A DNA stretch of 64,000 bases from Casuarina equisetifolia (taxonomy: Eukaryota; Streptophyta; Magnoliopsida; Fagales; Casuarinaceae): the NCBI GenBank assembly GCA_028551475.1, contig CM052356.1, positions 19,991,884 through 20,055,883 of the forward strand, written 5' to 3'. The notes beneath the pieces are model-generated. The model searched no databases, was not told where the DNA came from, and saw only the letters and a list, made by a program, of their open reading frames with translations. This document shows positions 1 to 14,361 of this stretch, in pieces. Each line of letters starts with the position of its first letter. Position 1 is the first letter of the stretch. The translations under genes were made by a program, and so were the position numbers.

Positions 1-465
1 TAGATCAGTTTTTTTTTTAATATTTACATATTTGTTTTACAAAAAATGAGAAGGAACAAATAATTGCTTATTTGTTTAGGTGTACAGGCTTCTTTGTAGG
101 GTTAGGCAGTGACTGTGACAATCTTGACTCTAAGTTGGATTTCTATTGTAAATTAGATTCTATATAGAATTCTTCCATGACTTCTTGGCAATTTTTCAAA
201 ATTTGATATTTTTCTCTAATCTGATTTATATATGGTTACCCCCTTTCTACATAGATTTTTCGTTTTTTGATTTGACTCTTCATGTGGAATGGTTCAGTTT
301 GTTAAAACAACATGAAGAAGAGTATTAGAGAAGCACTTGTGTGGCACAATGACTTGCTAACTGGTTAAATGTAGCTGCCAGTGGTTGGAAATGTTGATGG
401 GGTTGTTGTTCCTTATGTGCTATATGTCTCTAAAGGGTAGTTCTTTTTTTTTTTTAAACAAACAG

Positions 466-3400
466 TGCATGCTTTGAACAAGCTGCCCTATTCTAAGCTT
501 GATTCAAAGTCTGTTGGGGTCAAGGAAGGAGTTGTTTTTTTGACATACAGCAGTCTAATAGCATCTTCTGAGAAAGGTCGGTCTCGCCTGCAGCAGCTTG
601 TGCAGTGGTGTGGATCAGGATTTGATGGTCTTGTGATATTTGATGAGGTATTAGACTTCAATTTGGAAGGGTTTCCTAATAGGACTTCTTATTCCTAGTG
701 TAATTTCTGTACTTGTACAGCTATGTTAGTGTCCCATGGTTTCAATACTTTCTTCCATCTTTCATTTCTAAGGGTCAATGGCTTCATTGTAGTGCCACAA
801 AGCCAAAAATTTGGTACCTGAAGCTGGAAGTCAGCCTACACGGACGGGTGAAGCAGTTCTTGAGATACAGGTCTGTCTTTGAAAACTCTGACAGAGAAAA
901 AATATGTATGCCTGGAAGGTTCTTAATTTTATTTAGAGCTGCAGGTTTTGTTATACTTCTCCCTTTAGTGTCTGTTGAGGTATTCTAGGGGTTGTCATTC
1001 TAAGGAATCTTTTAAGTCTGTGGAGTTTCTGCACTTCTTTTAAGTTAAAACAAGAAATGAAAAAACTTAAAAGCAAGAAGATCTTAATTTGTGTTACTTA
1101 ATGCTTCAAAAAAAAAAAAAAGATAAAAACTGAGGATGGTGGAGTATAGAACTATTGTTGTAGGAAGGAAGAAAATGGTTTAATTAGGTTTCCCGTACTC
1201 TTAACATTCAAATTTGAAAATCACAGGCTCGACTTCCTGAAGCTCGTGTTGTTTATTGCTCAGCAACTGGTGCATCTGAACCGCGCAATATGGGTTATAT
1301 GGTCCGCCTTGGCCTTTGGGGAGCTGGTACCTTTTTCCTAGACTTCCGTGATTTTCTTGGTGAGTTTTTTTATCTTTTGGTTTTACCTAAAGCTACATTT
1401 TACTCACAACAATTGGTGCAAAGTGTTGTGTCCTCTTAAGATATCTTGTGGATATGCATGTTATATTGGAACAAGAAAAACAGAGTTTACAACAGTATGA
1501 TGGCTGCTTTGTTCAGTCATTATATTGTCCATATTTGATAGTTTATCTGTTGCATCTCTTGTCTTTTTTTGGTTCATTGAACCTGTTGTTGCTCAGAGTT
1601 GGGTCCTCTTTGCATATTCCATAACCATATAATTTCTATAAAAATGCTGGAAAGTCTGCCTTTAGGTCTTCTGGCATAAAGTGAATTTATGCCATTTATA
1701 ATACTCGATGATGATTAAGCGGAGATTGGTGCACATACATCAATTCATGAGGTAATAATTGCTACCTACGTGGTTTCCTGCTGTACATATAACTGCATAG
1801 CGCTGTCTTCTTAAATATGCTTTTCCCTCAGCCTTCTTGATTTTTCATTGAAGCATTTGGGTCATGGACTCTTTTCAATAGCTTCTCTAGTGACAATGTC
1901 CGCTGAAGATTGCCAAGAAGAAAGTCTATCAATTTCAGGCTTCCATGTATCAACCAGTGCTTGTTGTATACTGCTCCGCAGTTTACCAATAAAGCGTTTG
2001 ATAGGTTCTTGTATTATCAGAGATACTTGTATGGATGTATGCTGCATAAGGGGCTATTTAATTGGACTTCCTACCTGTGCTATGCCTTTCTCTAGCAATA
2101 TTTTCTTGTGTTTACCTTCTCACATTCTTTTTTTAAGTGTCTCAACCAAATTCAATTCTCAACTTGTTCCCAGCTCCTAGGCTTGCTTTGAGCTTGAATT
2201 CAGTAAAGCACAGTTATAGAATTTATGCCTCCACAAGGTATCTTCCATGTGGCCAACTTGTAAAGCATAGTAAGGATATTGTATATGGGTAGGGCATGAA
2301 GCTGATGTGGTGAGTTGTTCTATTTGGAATACTGAAAAATGATCTGTAAAAAATGTATTTCTTATGTGTGCATTAAATTATCAACTATTCCATAGTTGCG
2401 CATTGTTTTTAATCATTTGCAAGCTTCTCTAATTGGGATTGCTGCGCAATAATGATATTCATGGCTCTAGCTGAAAGACTTGTTCATTGTATGTTAATAT
2501 GTGAATGCATCAGTGCACAACTATATCACACAACGCACATTCCATGCACAACCATAAATAAACAAACACATGCATTCATTTATACGTGTTTTATATATGG
2601 AGAAAGTAAATAATGTTTTGTTGCTGGTAAAGATTCAATTCAGTCAACTTCTTTCTGCTATTTGCCTATCCCTTCATATTATTCTTTCATCTTATTGTTA
2701 TTTTTGTTCCAAAGTTGGCTTTGTAGAAGAATTTTTCTAACAAAAAGTATTTGCAGGTGCTCTTGAAAAAGGGGGTGTTGGAGCACTTGAACTTGTTGCC
2801 ATGGACATGAAAGCAAGGTTAGTGTTTGTGTAAAATTCAGCTTGGTATGATATTTTATTTTTAATATTTATGTGAAATTAAGTTTGACATGATATTTTCT
2901 TTTGCTAAGTCTGCCCTTAACATGGCAGGGGAATGTATGTATGTCGTACACTTAGCTACAAAGGTGCAGAGTTTGATGTTGTTGAAGCACCATTAGAAGC
3001 TGAAATGATGGTATGAGGCACTCGTTTTTCTAATGAATTAATGCATTGCTAATTCAAGAAAAAATAATAATCTGAAGAACACATGCTTCATAATCTGTGG
3101 TCCGCTTTTGTGGAATGAAATTTAAGTTGGTCATGCTTAATAAAATTTCTCTGATAACCTTTTTCTCCTGAATGGGCTTAGTTGGGGGATTGTCCTAGAT
3201 GTTGTTCCTACTTCTACCCCTTCAACACCCTCCCTATATAATTGTAGTTTTTGAACATTTTTTATTGTTTCAACCATAGTTGGTTTCTCAGAAACATTGA
3301 AGAACTATTGGCTGCTCAAGTGATGTGGCAGCTGGACGATTAGAAAGTTGGCCAGCTGAAGGAATGAGGGAGGAAATTTCACGCAGATATAAGTCTTAAT

Positions 3401-6400
3401 AAAACACATGCCTTTACCATTTGAAGAGGGAGTGATTGTGGGTTGTCCTATTTCAGCGATAAGAACTGCTCGCTCCTGAATGCTTTTCTGTGGCTCAGTT
3501 GCTAGCTTTGCTTCTTGTTTTGTGTACCATGGTTGTCTTGATGATCACTGTGAACAGCTACACTCATCTCTAGGAGTGTACTTTAAGCAACATAAAGCAA
3601 TGTCTTCCATTCTTCTGTTGTTTTAAATTTCATTGAACTTGTAATTTTTTGGACATCTGTTGTGGTATACTATCCAAAGTTATTTTTTCTTAGGAAATGT
3701 ATAAAAAAGCTGCAGAGTTTTGGGCAGAGTTACGTGTGGAATTGCTGTCAGCAAGTGCATTTTTGTCAAATGAGAAGCCTAATAGCAGTCAGCTGTGGCG
3801 ATTATATTGGGCAAGCCATCAGGTATATGACTTTCTGAGTCATTGATACTGGTTCAACATTGGATAGCATTTATGTGATTGCATTTCACTCTTCTGGCTT
3901 CTTTCCTTTTCAATTGCCTTTATCAATCATTTAGTTGGTATTTGTTTTCACCATGTGCTGTTGTAGCGTTTCTTTAGACATATGTGTATGTCAGCTAAGG
4001 TCCCTGCTACTGTAAGACTTGCTAAGCAAGCACTGGTGGAAGATAAGTGTGTGGTGGTTGGCCTTCAGAGTACTGGAGAGGCCCGGACAGAGGAAGCTGT
4101 GACAAAATATGTGCGTTTTTATGATTTTGTATTTGGTCTGTGCATTTCTATATGTTCACCATTGATTGGGTTGGTTCAATATTCATTTTTGAATGGTTTT
4201 CAATTCCCCACCTCAAGTAGGGTTCAGAACTTGATGATTTTGTTTCTGGGCCTCGAGAACTCTTGCTAAAATTTCTGGAAGAAAATTATCCTCTGCCAGA
4301 AAAGCCTGAACCTCTGCCAGGCATGTACTTGCTTTAAATATTGATTTGTTCATTCCTTTATGGTATACCTTCTATAGCTGAAGTTCACTTCTGTTGTTAA
4401 TATAGGAGAGGAAAGTGTTAAGGAGCTTCAACGGAAGAGGCACTCAGCTACTCCTGGTGTCTCATTAAAAGGGAGGGTTAGGAAAGTTGCTAAATGGAAA
4501 CCGGCAAGCGATGGTGAAAGTGATGAAGAATCTGAAAGTGAGTTTCTTCTAAGTGGACACTAAATGATGTAGTGCATTTATCTATCAACTAGATTCGCCT
4601 ATGTAGTATAAAGGCTTTGCAAATGAGATTTTTTTTTCCTCATATTCTGCTTGAGAGCGCATTATTTGATTACCTTATCTTCACATTATTAATTTCTGAT
4701 GCTTTTTCTATTTTTCGTGTCTGCTTTTTGAGTGTAACTTCCTCTATAGTCCCCGTAGCTGCATACTGCTTATCACTTTTAGGCCCGTCATGAAGTACAA
4801 CTGTTAGTTTTATTGCTGTGCATATTTGCTGGAGCAAAATTTCTGGGCTTGTTGAAGTATATCAATTAAATATCTTTTTAATTAATGCAGCTGATTCTGC
4901 TCATACTGAATCTGATGATGAGTTTCAGATCTGTGAGATATGCAATACTGAAGAGGTTAGTTCTTTTGATGTGTGCAGCTGGCTTGCCAGCAATATGTGA
5001 CTAATGTCATATCCTTCCGGTACAGGAAAGTAAGAAATTGCTCCGGTGTTCTTGTTGTGGCCAACTGGTCCATCCTTCTTGTTTGGTCCCACCTGTGGTA
5101 GACTTGGTAACTGGGGAATGGTCTTGTCACTCTTGCAAGGAAAAAACAGAAGAGTTTCTTCAAGCAAGACATGCCTATATTGCTGAGCTTCTGAAAAGGT
5201 TTTTCTATATCAACATTTGTTCACTTTTTGGGGATTTCTGTTCATTGGAGATGTTGGGGGGAGAGGGAGGAAATGGGGGTTTGGGGAAGAGAGAGATTGT
5301 TCTGGTGGTGTTGGTAGTTTTTCTAGTTATTTCTTGCCATTAGCATTGATACATTTGCTGTAACCTTATATAGATACGAAGCAGCACTGGAGCGCAAGAA
5401 CAAAATTTTGGAGATAATTCGTTCTTTGGATCTTCCAAACAATCCTCTAGATGATATTATCGACCAGGTGGTGTTTACATGCTATGTTATCATTATCTTG
5501 ACTTGTTTATGGTGCATGAGACTTGGGAACTTTTAGAAGTTCCCAAGACTTTTGTTGGATCCTAGAGAACTTTTGCATTTGGGTTGAAACATGTAATGAA
5601 TAGTTTTAACATGACATAAAGACTTTGTTCAACCTCAAATGTTTGTGATTTGGAAACCTATGGAAACCAAAGACAATAAAATGCTTCTATCTGTCAGATT
5701 TAGTTAGTTATTTGACTTCTCAGTGGCAGAAGAAACTGTCATCAACTGGAGGAAGTGAATATGCAGATATGACCCGGCTATTCAGATATCAAATGAGACA
5801 TTGCTAGCAAGAGTATGGTGTTCTTAACTTGTTGAGCTATGAAGAGATTGGAAGATCATTGTAAATGCAGCAATATTAGCATGAACATTTCCAAATTTTT
5901 AGTGCATTATTTTTAGCATGGGTAGACTAATGGAATTAATAATGGAAGTCCTCTATTGATAATGTGCTAAACCTTGTAGTTGCCTAATGAAACTTGTAAC
6001 TAATCCCTTTTTGATATCAATACTAGAATAGTTTGAGCCTTTTCTTTAATCTAGAATCGTCACTATTAGTTGTTAATTCTCCCATGACCTCAGCATCATC
6101 ACGACATAATAGCAGGTACACTGACCAATGATGACCCTGAGCACCAGCTCTTTACTATCATTTCTGAGAAGGTTCTATGTAGTGGAAAGTAAAGATATGC
6201 TATGCTTTTATGTGGCTGCTGACTATGACAGAACTCAGAATGCTGTGACTTTGAGCAAATGAGGGGATGCATGCTGAGTAGAAGTGTTTTTGATCACTTT
6301 CTAAGATTTTATTTGTTGACTATGGATGCAGCTTAAGAAGAATCATTTTTCTGAATAGGTTATTGAGTGATGATGTTATCACAACATGTGCTACTGCAAT

Positions 6401-9400
6401 TTATTGTCTTATTCTTGTATGCGGTGCTCAAATTGACCGGGTGTTTATTTGGGGACATTAAACATGTGGTTAGTTTACAGTCAAAGATCGCCACCTCCTA
6501 CTGCATCTGATATTATTGTGCTTGTTGACCATGCCTCTAACTTTAACGCAGCTTGGAGGGCCTGATAAAGTGGCAGAAATGACAGGGAGGCGAGGCATGC
6601 TTGTAAGGGCCTCCAGTGGAAAAGGTGTTACTTATCAGGCACGGAACACGTGAGTTTGGTATCTTTTGTGCTGACATTGTTGATTCTTCTTTTACGGTTG
6701 CTAAATTTTTATTTGCATATTGCTTTAGAAAAGAAGTTACCCTGGAGATGGTCAACATGCATGAAAAGCAACTCTTTATGGACGGTAAGAAGTTGGTAGC
6801 TATCATCTCTGAAGCTGGGTCAGCTGGTGTTTCTTTGCAAGCAGATAGAAGAGCTTTGAATCAGGTATGCCTAGTTTTGTGAAGCTTTTCATGCATTCAG
6901 GGCATGGTTCTTTGCATGGGTCATCCCCTTGCCTGGGATAGTGGCTTCTGGGTTCCTGTAGGGTTTCCTAGACGTAATTTTGCAGATTGTTTTCTTTTCA
7001 AGTTGTTCCTTTTTCGCATTCTTGACGTTTAACATACTTTACAACAGAAAAGAAGGGTTCATTTAACGCTAGAACTCCCATGGAGTGCTGACCGTGCAAT
7101 TCAACAGTTTGGAAGAACTCATCGGTCAAATCAAGCTTCTGCCCCTGAATACAGGTCTGTAGTTGGTTGTTTTACTGTTGTTTTATTAATGGGTCAACTA
7201 ATGACTGCAATAGGCTTGGTCCAACAAGCTTGTGTCTTCTACTGGCCAAGTAGAAAATATTACAACCCATAAAGTACAGAGCACAATGGCCGATAATGCA
7301 GAAGTATTCTCGCATCTTTGCACATATGTCAGAAAGGTGATCTTTAGTAAGCAAATACCTGTTCCTTTATGCATATACCATAGGAATTGGCCCGTACTTT
7401 GATTCTGGGTTTCTTACTCTTTTCTAATTCAAGAAGTTGGAGTTGCTGAGATAACTAGGGTAATTTTTAACGTTGGGAAGCTGAGATTGAAACTGAGGCC
7501 TGTGCATTGATGCAATATATGGCTCCTGAAAAAATGTGAAATAAGATTGTATGTACTACTCATTGTATTTCATTTAATAACTGCTTTGTCAAGTTTGAGT
7601 TGGTTATAAATTCAAGAGGTACCTCAAGTCATTAATTTTCTCCCATCTAAATTGAGAAAATTTGCTGCTTATGTTGGAAACTCTTTGGATTGCTCTGTAG
7701 TCTTGGTCATTCATTGAGCTACATGATTGCTGCCTCCTAAAACTTTAGCCAAAAATGGTATAAGTTGGGCCATAGATGCAAATGGCCGCAGCTTTTAAAG
7801 TAGACATCTTTGAAGCTTTATATAGTGATTAAATTGGTTAAAAATGTATTAATTTCAAATCCTATGTTTTGCAGGCTACTCTTCACTAATCTTGGTGGAG
7901 AGCGCCGATTTGCCTCTATTGTTGCCAAGAGATTGGAATCTCTTGGTGCCTTAACACAGGGAGACCGCAGGTAAGTTGGATATGTTTCTGGTTATACGAA
8001 CTGGGAGAAACTGGATTTCAACCTTATTCTTCAACCTCTGAATCTTGTGTCTTAGGATGTGGTTGAATGTATTGCAGGGCTGGGCCGTCTTTGAGTGCAT
8101 ATAATTATGATAGTGCTTATGGGAAGAGGGCCCTTATGGTGATGTATAAAGGAATAATGGAGCAGGTTTTTTTTTGTCTTCATATCTAACATTTCCTGTA
8201 CTATAATATATTCAGTGGAAGCAGATAACCTGAATATTGTGGAAAATAACTTTGTGTTTTCAGGATTCTCTGCCTGTTGTGCCTCCTGGATGTTCATCAG
8301 AGAAACCAGATACAATCCAAGAGTTTATGTTGAAGGCAAAAGCCGCTCTTGTATCTGTAGGAATAGTTAGGGACTCAGTTATGGGTAAGACTTTTACCAA
8401 ATTATCTTCTCACGTTGAGTTGAATAGAAGTGTAATAATTTATTCCTTTTCCATGAAATGGGTTGGATTATACTTGGGAGACAATCCACAATCTTGTAAG
8501 ACCCTTTGATTGGTTACAAATTTTTGAGTTCTGTAATTTATGCAGCTAATGGAAAAGATTCTGGCAAGTTGTCTGGCCGTATTATTGATTCAGACATGCA
8601 TGATGTTGGACGTTTCCTCAATCGGCTTTTAGGACTGCCACCGGATATCCAAAATAGGTCTGTAGTGTGTTTATTGAAAAAGTTGTATGGTTATTGCAGT
8701 TAGATTTGGGCTTGTTATCTGAGCATGTACATCAAAACGCAGGCTGTTTGAGTTGTTTGTCAGCATCTTGGATCTCCTTGTCCAAAATGCACGCATTGAA
8801 GGAAATCTTGATTCAGGCATTGTAGATATGAAAGCTAACCTCATCGAATTACAAGGAACTCCAAAGGTTAATACTTCTGGTGCATCTCATGCTAGCTTTA
8901 CAAATTTGATCACAATAATATTTTTTCCCCGCTTTTGTTCAGACTGTTCATGTGGATCAAATGTCTGGGGCATCAACAGTGCTTTTTACTTTCACTCTTG
9001 ATCGTGGAATTACATGGGAGGTAATTTTTTCATTCCAATTAAATGATTGAATTTTGTTTTGACTTAAGGGGAAAAAAATGTAAAATTCATTCACCTGGCA
9101 GTCTGCAAGTACCATGCTTGATGAGAAGCGAAAGGATGGGCTTATTTCAGCACATGATGGATTCTATGAGTCTAAAAGGGAGTGGCTGGGGAGACGTCAT
9201 TTCACTTTAGCGTTTGAAAGGTATTATATCCATGTTGTACTTTTTGAAACTTTGTATCCCTACAATCATAACTTTGTATAATAAATTATAGAAAATTATT
9301 TGTTTCCTGAAATCTTCATTTTTTTTAATTGCATCATGTATGTATCTATTCTTGTATATTGGTTTCATTTGCAAACAAGTTGGAAGCATTACAATATCTC

Positions 9401-12400
9401 TTAAATCTTAATGTTCTAATCTCTAAAGTGATCAAGGAATTTTGCATGTAGTTTTATGTTAGAATTTGATACGTATTGCTTGTATGTATAGATTTCTTCT
9501 CTATCGCTAAAACTCTAATTATTTATGAGGAAAAAAGCAGGACATATTCCACGACAATGATTATATGCTTAGTTGCTATTGTAAAGCTATCAAGAGTTGT
9601 ACATTTCTGTATTTTGGGGGAGAGGTCCCCAGATATTTGGCAGTGTTAGGATGAAGGGTTACTGATCTACAATGTGTTATTATTAACGAAGCATTTTTTT
9701 AACTCACAGTTTAGTATTATTTCAATTATAATTAAACTTGACCGAGTTTTGATCATGTTATGGAATTGCCTGATTTTATCATTCAGCTTATTTTGTTTAT
9801 TTCTAGTTGCTTGTCCTGCCATGGGTTTGTTTGTAAATTCTACCCTGGTTTTGCTAGAGCTCAAGCAACTCTTCATCTTCCTATTGAATAAGGATTTGTA
9901 TTTTGAAGGGCAGGGGTTTAAAATGTATCTAAATCAGATCCTTACCTTATCTCTGTTTAATATGATGTGAATCAGATGCAAATTGACTAGTATAGTTACA
10001 TCTGACCATTGCATTTAGAGACTTGATCGCACTTGTTATAACAGGCCATCCCTATTACTGTCAGAACTTCTATCTTTTGGGGAAAGAAGAGAGACGGTTT
10101 TCACCCCCTGCACCTGGGGTGGCCGCCCAGGGGTGGGGGGGGAGGTGTTTGTACTCACTTACCTTCCCCCCTCTTTTGTTCTTTTAGTAAACTCAATGGC
10201 ACATATAAATTCTCTGGATTCTGCGATGTAGTTTTTAATGACTAAAACCACGTCTGACTTATTTTTCTTAATTGTTATGTTATGAGTTGTGATGCAGTAC
10301 TGGATCTGGAATGTTTAAGATTGTCCGTCCGGCTGTTGGGGAGTCTCTAAGGTATAAAATGATCATACGAACTTCATTTACCATTGTACTTAGTGTTCAA
10401 TTTTTAACTGCCTCATTTTACCTTCTACAGGGAAATGCCTCTTGCAGAGCTGAAAAACAAGTACCGTAAAATATCATCTTTAGAGAAGGCTCGTACTGGT
10501 TGGGAAGATGAATATGAAGTATCATCTAAACAGGTACAGAGTGTCACTGAAGTTTTCCTTTAGATGGCAGGAGTGATTTCTACACAGAATTAAATGTAAC
10601 ATTAAATCATATGACTATTTCTAAAAATTTGATCTTATTCAAATAGTTAATTCTGTTATATGATTAATGTTCTAATAGTTTTCTTTACGTGCTTCAACTC
10701 CAACTCAACAAGAAAGCTTAATACAGAGAAATTGAGCTGCAATATTGTGCAATATTTTCACTTGTCCTAATACTTCAACATGTAGGAAACGGAAAATTTA
10801 ATCACTTTTTCAGTTGATCCTCTAATTGATATACACATGAGTAGTCGACAATAAGATAAACATGACTTAACAGAAACACTAGAAGTCATGATTGCTTGGT
10901 TATGCTTGAATAGTACAGTTCCAGCTGCCTTGTACTAGATTTATATGTTGAATTGATAGGGTTCATCACTCTTTTTCTCCCAAATAAAGTAACTGTTTTT
11001 AGAAATTCCTGTTTAGGCTGTGTCCAATGCTTAGTTAAACTAATAGATGGTGGAAATTTCTATTAATCATGGTTCAGCTTTAAAATGTCCAGCTAGATTG
11101 CCTTTCTAGTTGACTATTAAGACCTGAAATACCATTTAATGGAACTTTGGACTCAGCTGGTTGTGACAAAGAAACTGCTGGTTTTATTTGGTGTTTCTGG
11201 AATGGCGTTACTCATACTCATATGTGCAGCAGTATTATCACGGAGTGGTTGTATTTCAATGAATGTGAAAGCTGTCATGGGGTGGTGGTGTGGGATGGGG
11301 CTTGAGGGGGTGAGGGGTAGGACTTCTGATAGTTAAGAGAGGAAATGGTTTTTAATAAAATGCTAAAGGTTTCTCATTGTCATTCTGGCCCAATTCTTTG
11401 GGGCAGCCACATAAAGGGCAGATGCTTAAGGTGACTGTGTGTGTGTGTGTGTGTGTGTGTGTCTGTGTGCGAGAACCCTGTCGTGAGATATTTTGTTCCT
11501 TGTCAGTTTTTTAGTTCCTGCATTACCTGCTTGCTGGAATCTTTTTCACAAGATTTTGGGACATTTTTAACATAAGTCCATCTCTCCTGTGCTAACTCAA
11601 TAATCTGTCCTGTAGATTCTAATCTTTAAACCTAATAATTTAGTCTCATATCTGTTTATTGATTAGTTTATTCTTCGTAACATGTATGTGAAATAATATC
11701 CTTTTTGCTCTTAGTGATAGTATTATTACTTTTGTCTTTGTTATCATTATTATTCTCTGCTGCTTAATATCTACCATCTTACCTGCAGTGTATGCATGGC
11801 CCCAATTGTAAGCTCGGTAACTTCTGTACAGTTGGCAGAAGAATACAGGAAGTAAATGTTCTAGGTGGACTCATCCTTCCTGTTTGGGGAACCATTGAGA
11901 AGGCTCTTTCTAAGCAGGTAACGCCTCACTTGCTACTTAATTGATAGAGCCATGTGATTTTGTAATTTGCAGAAGCTCAAAGGTATAAGATGGAGAACTT
12001 GTTTTCCAATTGGTAATCTGTTATCGGGATTGTGAGCAGTGTTTTCAAGATTCTAGTTAGTACTGTATTTTCTTTCTATGGGCCCCTAGCCTGTGTGAGT
12101 CAATTAATAGGCCAAAGAGGGAAAAAGGAAGAAAAGATACATTTTCATCTGAGGATGTAACTTCAAATTTCGCTTTATGCAAAGGAAAGAAGCATGTCGT
12201 GTTGGACAACTGTTGTTATTCTGCGAACAATAGAATTTCAACTATCTCCGTGACATTTAGGAGGTTCTCCGCTTTGGACTTGTCACTTTTCTCCAGAAAA
12301 GTTTCCAATGGATATTCCCACTGCCCAGTGACCGCACATTGGAACTACTTCCTTGAACCTTTCATTTCTCCAAATTACTCTGGTTTCAAGCTGACCCTAA

Positions 12401-13815
12401 TCCATAAACGATAGGTGATAGTAGGGTGGTCATTTCCTGCAATTGCTCAGTCATTAACAAAGTTTTTAAATGCTTGGGCTAAAGGACAAGCATATGTTTT
12501 AGGACAATTTTTTAGAGAGTGAATTATGGAGTTAAATTCTTAGCCTTCCAACTTGGTTCTGACTATTAAAGAGGCACCAGTTGAGGCTTTCCAGAATAGT
12601 ATTTTATGAATCGGGCACTGATATCAGAATGCTTTTTACTTCAATTATATGTGATCCAAGTTTTAGCTGGGTTTGCTAGGCTGATAGTATGAGTACAAGG
12701 AACAGAGTCTCTCGAATAATTAACAAAAATCTCACTTGAGAAATTTTCTCCTGGGATAGGGAATTTGAGGAGCTTGAGTTTCATCAGAATACTTCTTTAT
12801 GGCAATTTGTCTGTTTTAAAATAATATATCTCTTTTCCAGGTCAATAAAGAGTTGTATTGAACTCAAAAAGGAAAATCTCAGCTGTTTGGGCGTTAATTA
12901 GATAAATTCTTCCTGCTACTCTACATATATAAAGCAATGCTCTTCATTATTTTCTTGGTTCTTATTTTTGCATCTTAATCTTCTTAACTCTTGTGTCTTT
13001 ACTCTCTACGTGTAGTCTTTTTGCAATATTTGCGGATTCCATCCTTTCCTCTCCCTCACACATTTGTTTATCATTTTTGTGCAACTTCATTCCTTATTTC
13101 TTCATCAACAATACAAAATTGATATGAATGCGTTCCAGAGTCTGTAGCCCATTCCAGGGCATCAATAACTTTGTAAGGTTTCCCGGGTAGGAAGAAACGA
13201 TGAAACGGTGAAACGTTCAAGGGGAAGAATTGGATACAAAGATGTTATAAAGAGTTCTCTTTTGTGTGTTGACCAAGTTACTAGTCCGTTTTAGTTGTGC
13301 ATTCTTTCACATGGTGTGCATAACTTTATCTTTGTGATTCGGTGTTGGTACATTTTTGGCTTGTCGGAGACTGGTATCATTTTGCTTTGGTGCTCTAGTT
13401 TTGGGTGCACCATCTACATCGGGCCAGTGAGGAAATTACTGATCAAAGACAATTTGAAATGTTATGTAGGCCCGCCAAAGCCACAAGCGGCTCCGAGTAG
13501 TACGGATAGAAACTACCACAGACAAACAGCGAATAGTTGGGCTACTTGTCCCCAATGCAGCGGTTGAATCTGTCCTTCAAGGTAGTTTATATTATGTAAT
13601 TTGGTGATTTAGGGTCGTAAAAATTTCTGAAGCTCTTTTTAGTGCAATTACAACCTCAAAAACTCAAAAGAATAAGAAGTCTTGAGTAGCATCCTCGGAC
13701 TGCGAGCTTATTGGTTCTGACCTCAGATTATTCCCCGAAGTTATTGGAAACTAATATACTTTTGGCATTGACATTGTTTGCAGATTTAGCCTGGGTGCAA
13801 GACATCGACGATTGA
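466..13815 (+). CDS. FGT1: FORGETTER1 / strawberry-notch type chromatin helicase (3' part, 27 exons)
   Basis: Plant strawberry-notch SF2 helicase; in Arabidopsis FGT1 keeps heat-memory loci open with chromatin remodellers (family knowledge). Exons I read: 466-647, 793-870, 1227-1359, 2757-2817, 2929-3010, 3694-3822, 3967-4110, 4221-4320, 4406-4537, 4891-4955, 5026-5198, 5374-5467, 6552-6649, 6729-6864, 7048-7154, 7875-7970, 8078-8165, 8264-8384, 8546-8657, 8743-8866, 8943-9020, 9112-9220, 10298-10351, 10431-10533, 11789-11917, 13470-13581, 13784-13815. All junctions keep frame. Seen: DECH box split by the first intron (DE|CH, 642-798), SAT motif (about 1260), a C4HC3 PHD finger (4930-5130), motif [11 protein letters not shown] (about 7105) and C-terminal LAWVQDIDD. 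Walker A and the N-terminus lie upstream of the window. The intron at 4321-4405 starts with GC. Other introns follow GT-AG. Only the partial nature limits certainty. Confidence 0.97.
4321..4405 (+). other. Non-canonical GC-AG intron in FGT1
   Basis: The exon ends CCAG and the intron begins gcatgt, ending tatag before GAGAGGAAAG. Splicing at GC keeps the frame and gives [17 protein letters not shown], the order expected for this protein family. The flanking CAG matches the strong exon-side consensus usual for GC donors. No in-frame GT donor close by gives the same protein. Confidence 0.85.
4930..5130 (+). other. PHD-type zinc finger coding segment, split by an intron
   Basis: Inside the helicase, between its two lobes. 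Ligands in order: CEIC (exon 4891-4955), then RCSCC, H-x2-C in VHPSC and CHSC (exon 5026-5198). This is the C4HC3 spacing of a PHD finger, with the W two residues before the last Cys pair (EWSC). PHD fingers commonly read histone H3 tails; the ligand of this one is not known from sequence. An acidic, Ser-rich linker ([11 protein letters not shown]) precedes it. Confidence 0.85.
11436..11462 (+). repeat. (TG)n microsatellite in an FGT1 intron
   Basis: Near-perfect TG dinucleotide tract, about 13 units, in the intron 10534-11788. It is followed by an imperfect gtctgtgtgc continuation. Confidence 0.95.
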
Positions 13816-14361
13816 GATTGCTAGTTTTTTGGTTAGAGTGATAGGCTTTTATATCCGTTCCCTGTCCCGCCAAGGTGCAACAGTTTTGAAGCGGGGTACA
13901 TAGTTAATTTTTGAAGCAACGCAGCCCGTGCAGACCTCTCACTGAACTACAAGATAAGAGGATAAGAGAATAAGAGGATAAGTGAGGAAGCCAAAGAAAG
14001 AGGACATCTGGGCCATCTAACAGTCAATTCATTTCGATTTATTTTTGGTCGGGCTTCAATTTTTTTGCGACATAATCTTGTATATTAGCAACATTGTCAC
14101 GAAGGTGAAGGACATTAGTTTTCTAGGCTTTAGTGATTAAAGTTCTACTTGAATTAATTTGTATCAGTGAACAAACAAGTTCATTTAAATAACATACGAA
14201 ATAGAAATTCCTCTCATCAAAGATTTATTTACTAAATTCCTAAAGCGAAACATCACAATAACACCATAACAGTATAAAAACCTCATAGAAATACCAATTT
14301 GTTACTTATTCAAAAACGTAATACATAATAATAATAATAATAATAATCAGAGCCTTCGAGA
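13816..14361. other. Tail-to-tail intergenic region between FGT1 and the metacaspase
   Basis: 546 bases holding the 3' UTRs of two convergent genes. I see a short imperfect GATAAGAG tandem array (13952-13985) and a (TAA)n tract at about 14327-14347 just past the metacaspase stop. No ORF or RNA gene is recognisable. Confidence 0.7.

Noticed and set aside
1848..2180. 110-codon ORF in the FGT1 gene region
   Set aside because: It lies wholly in the intron 1360-2756. The protein reads smoothly from exon 1227-1359 to 2757-2817 without it, and its composition is random.
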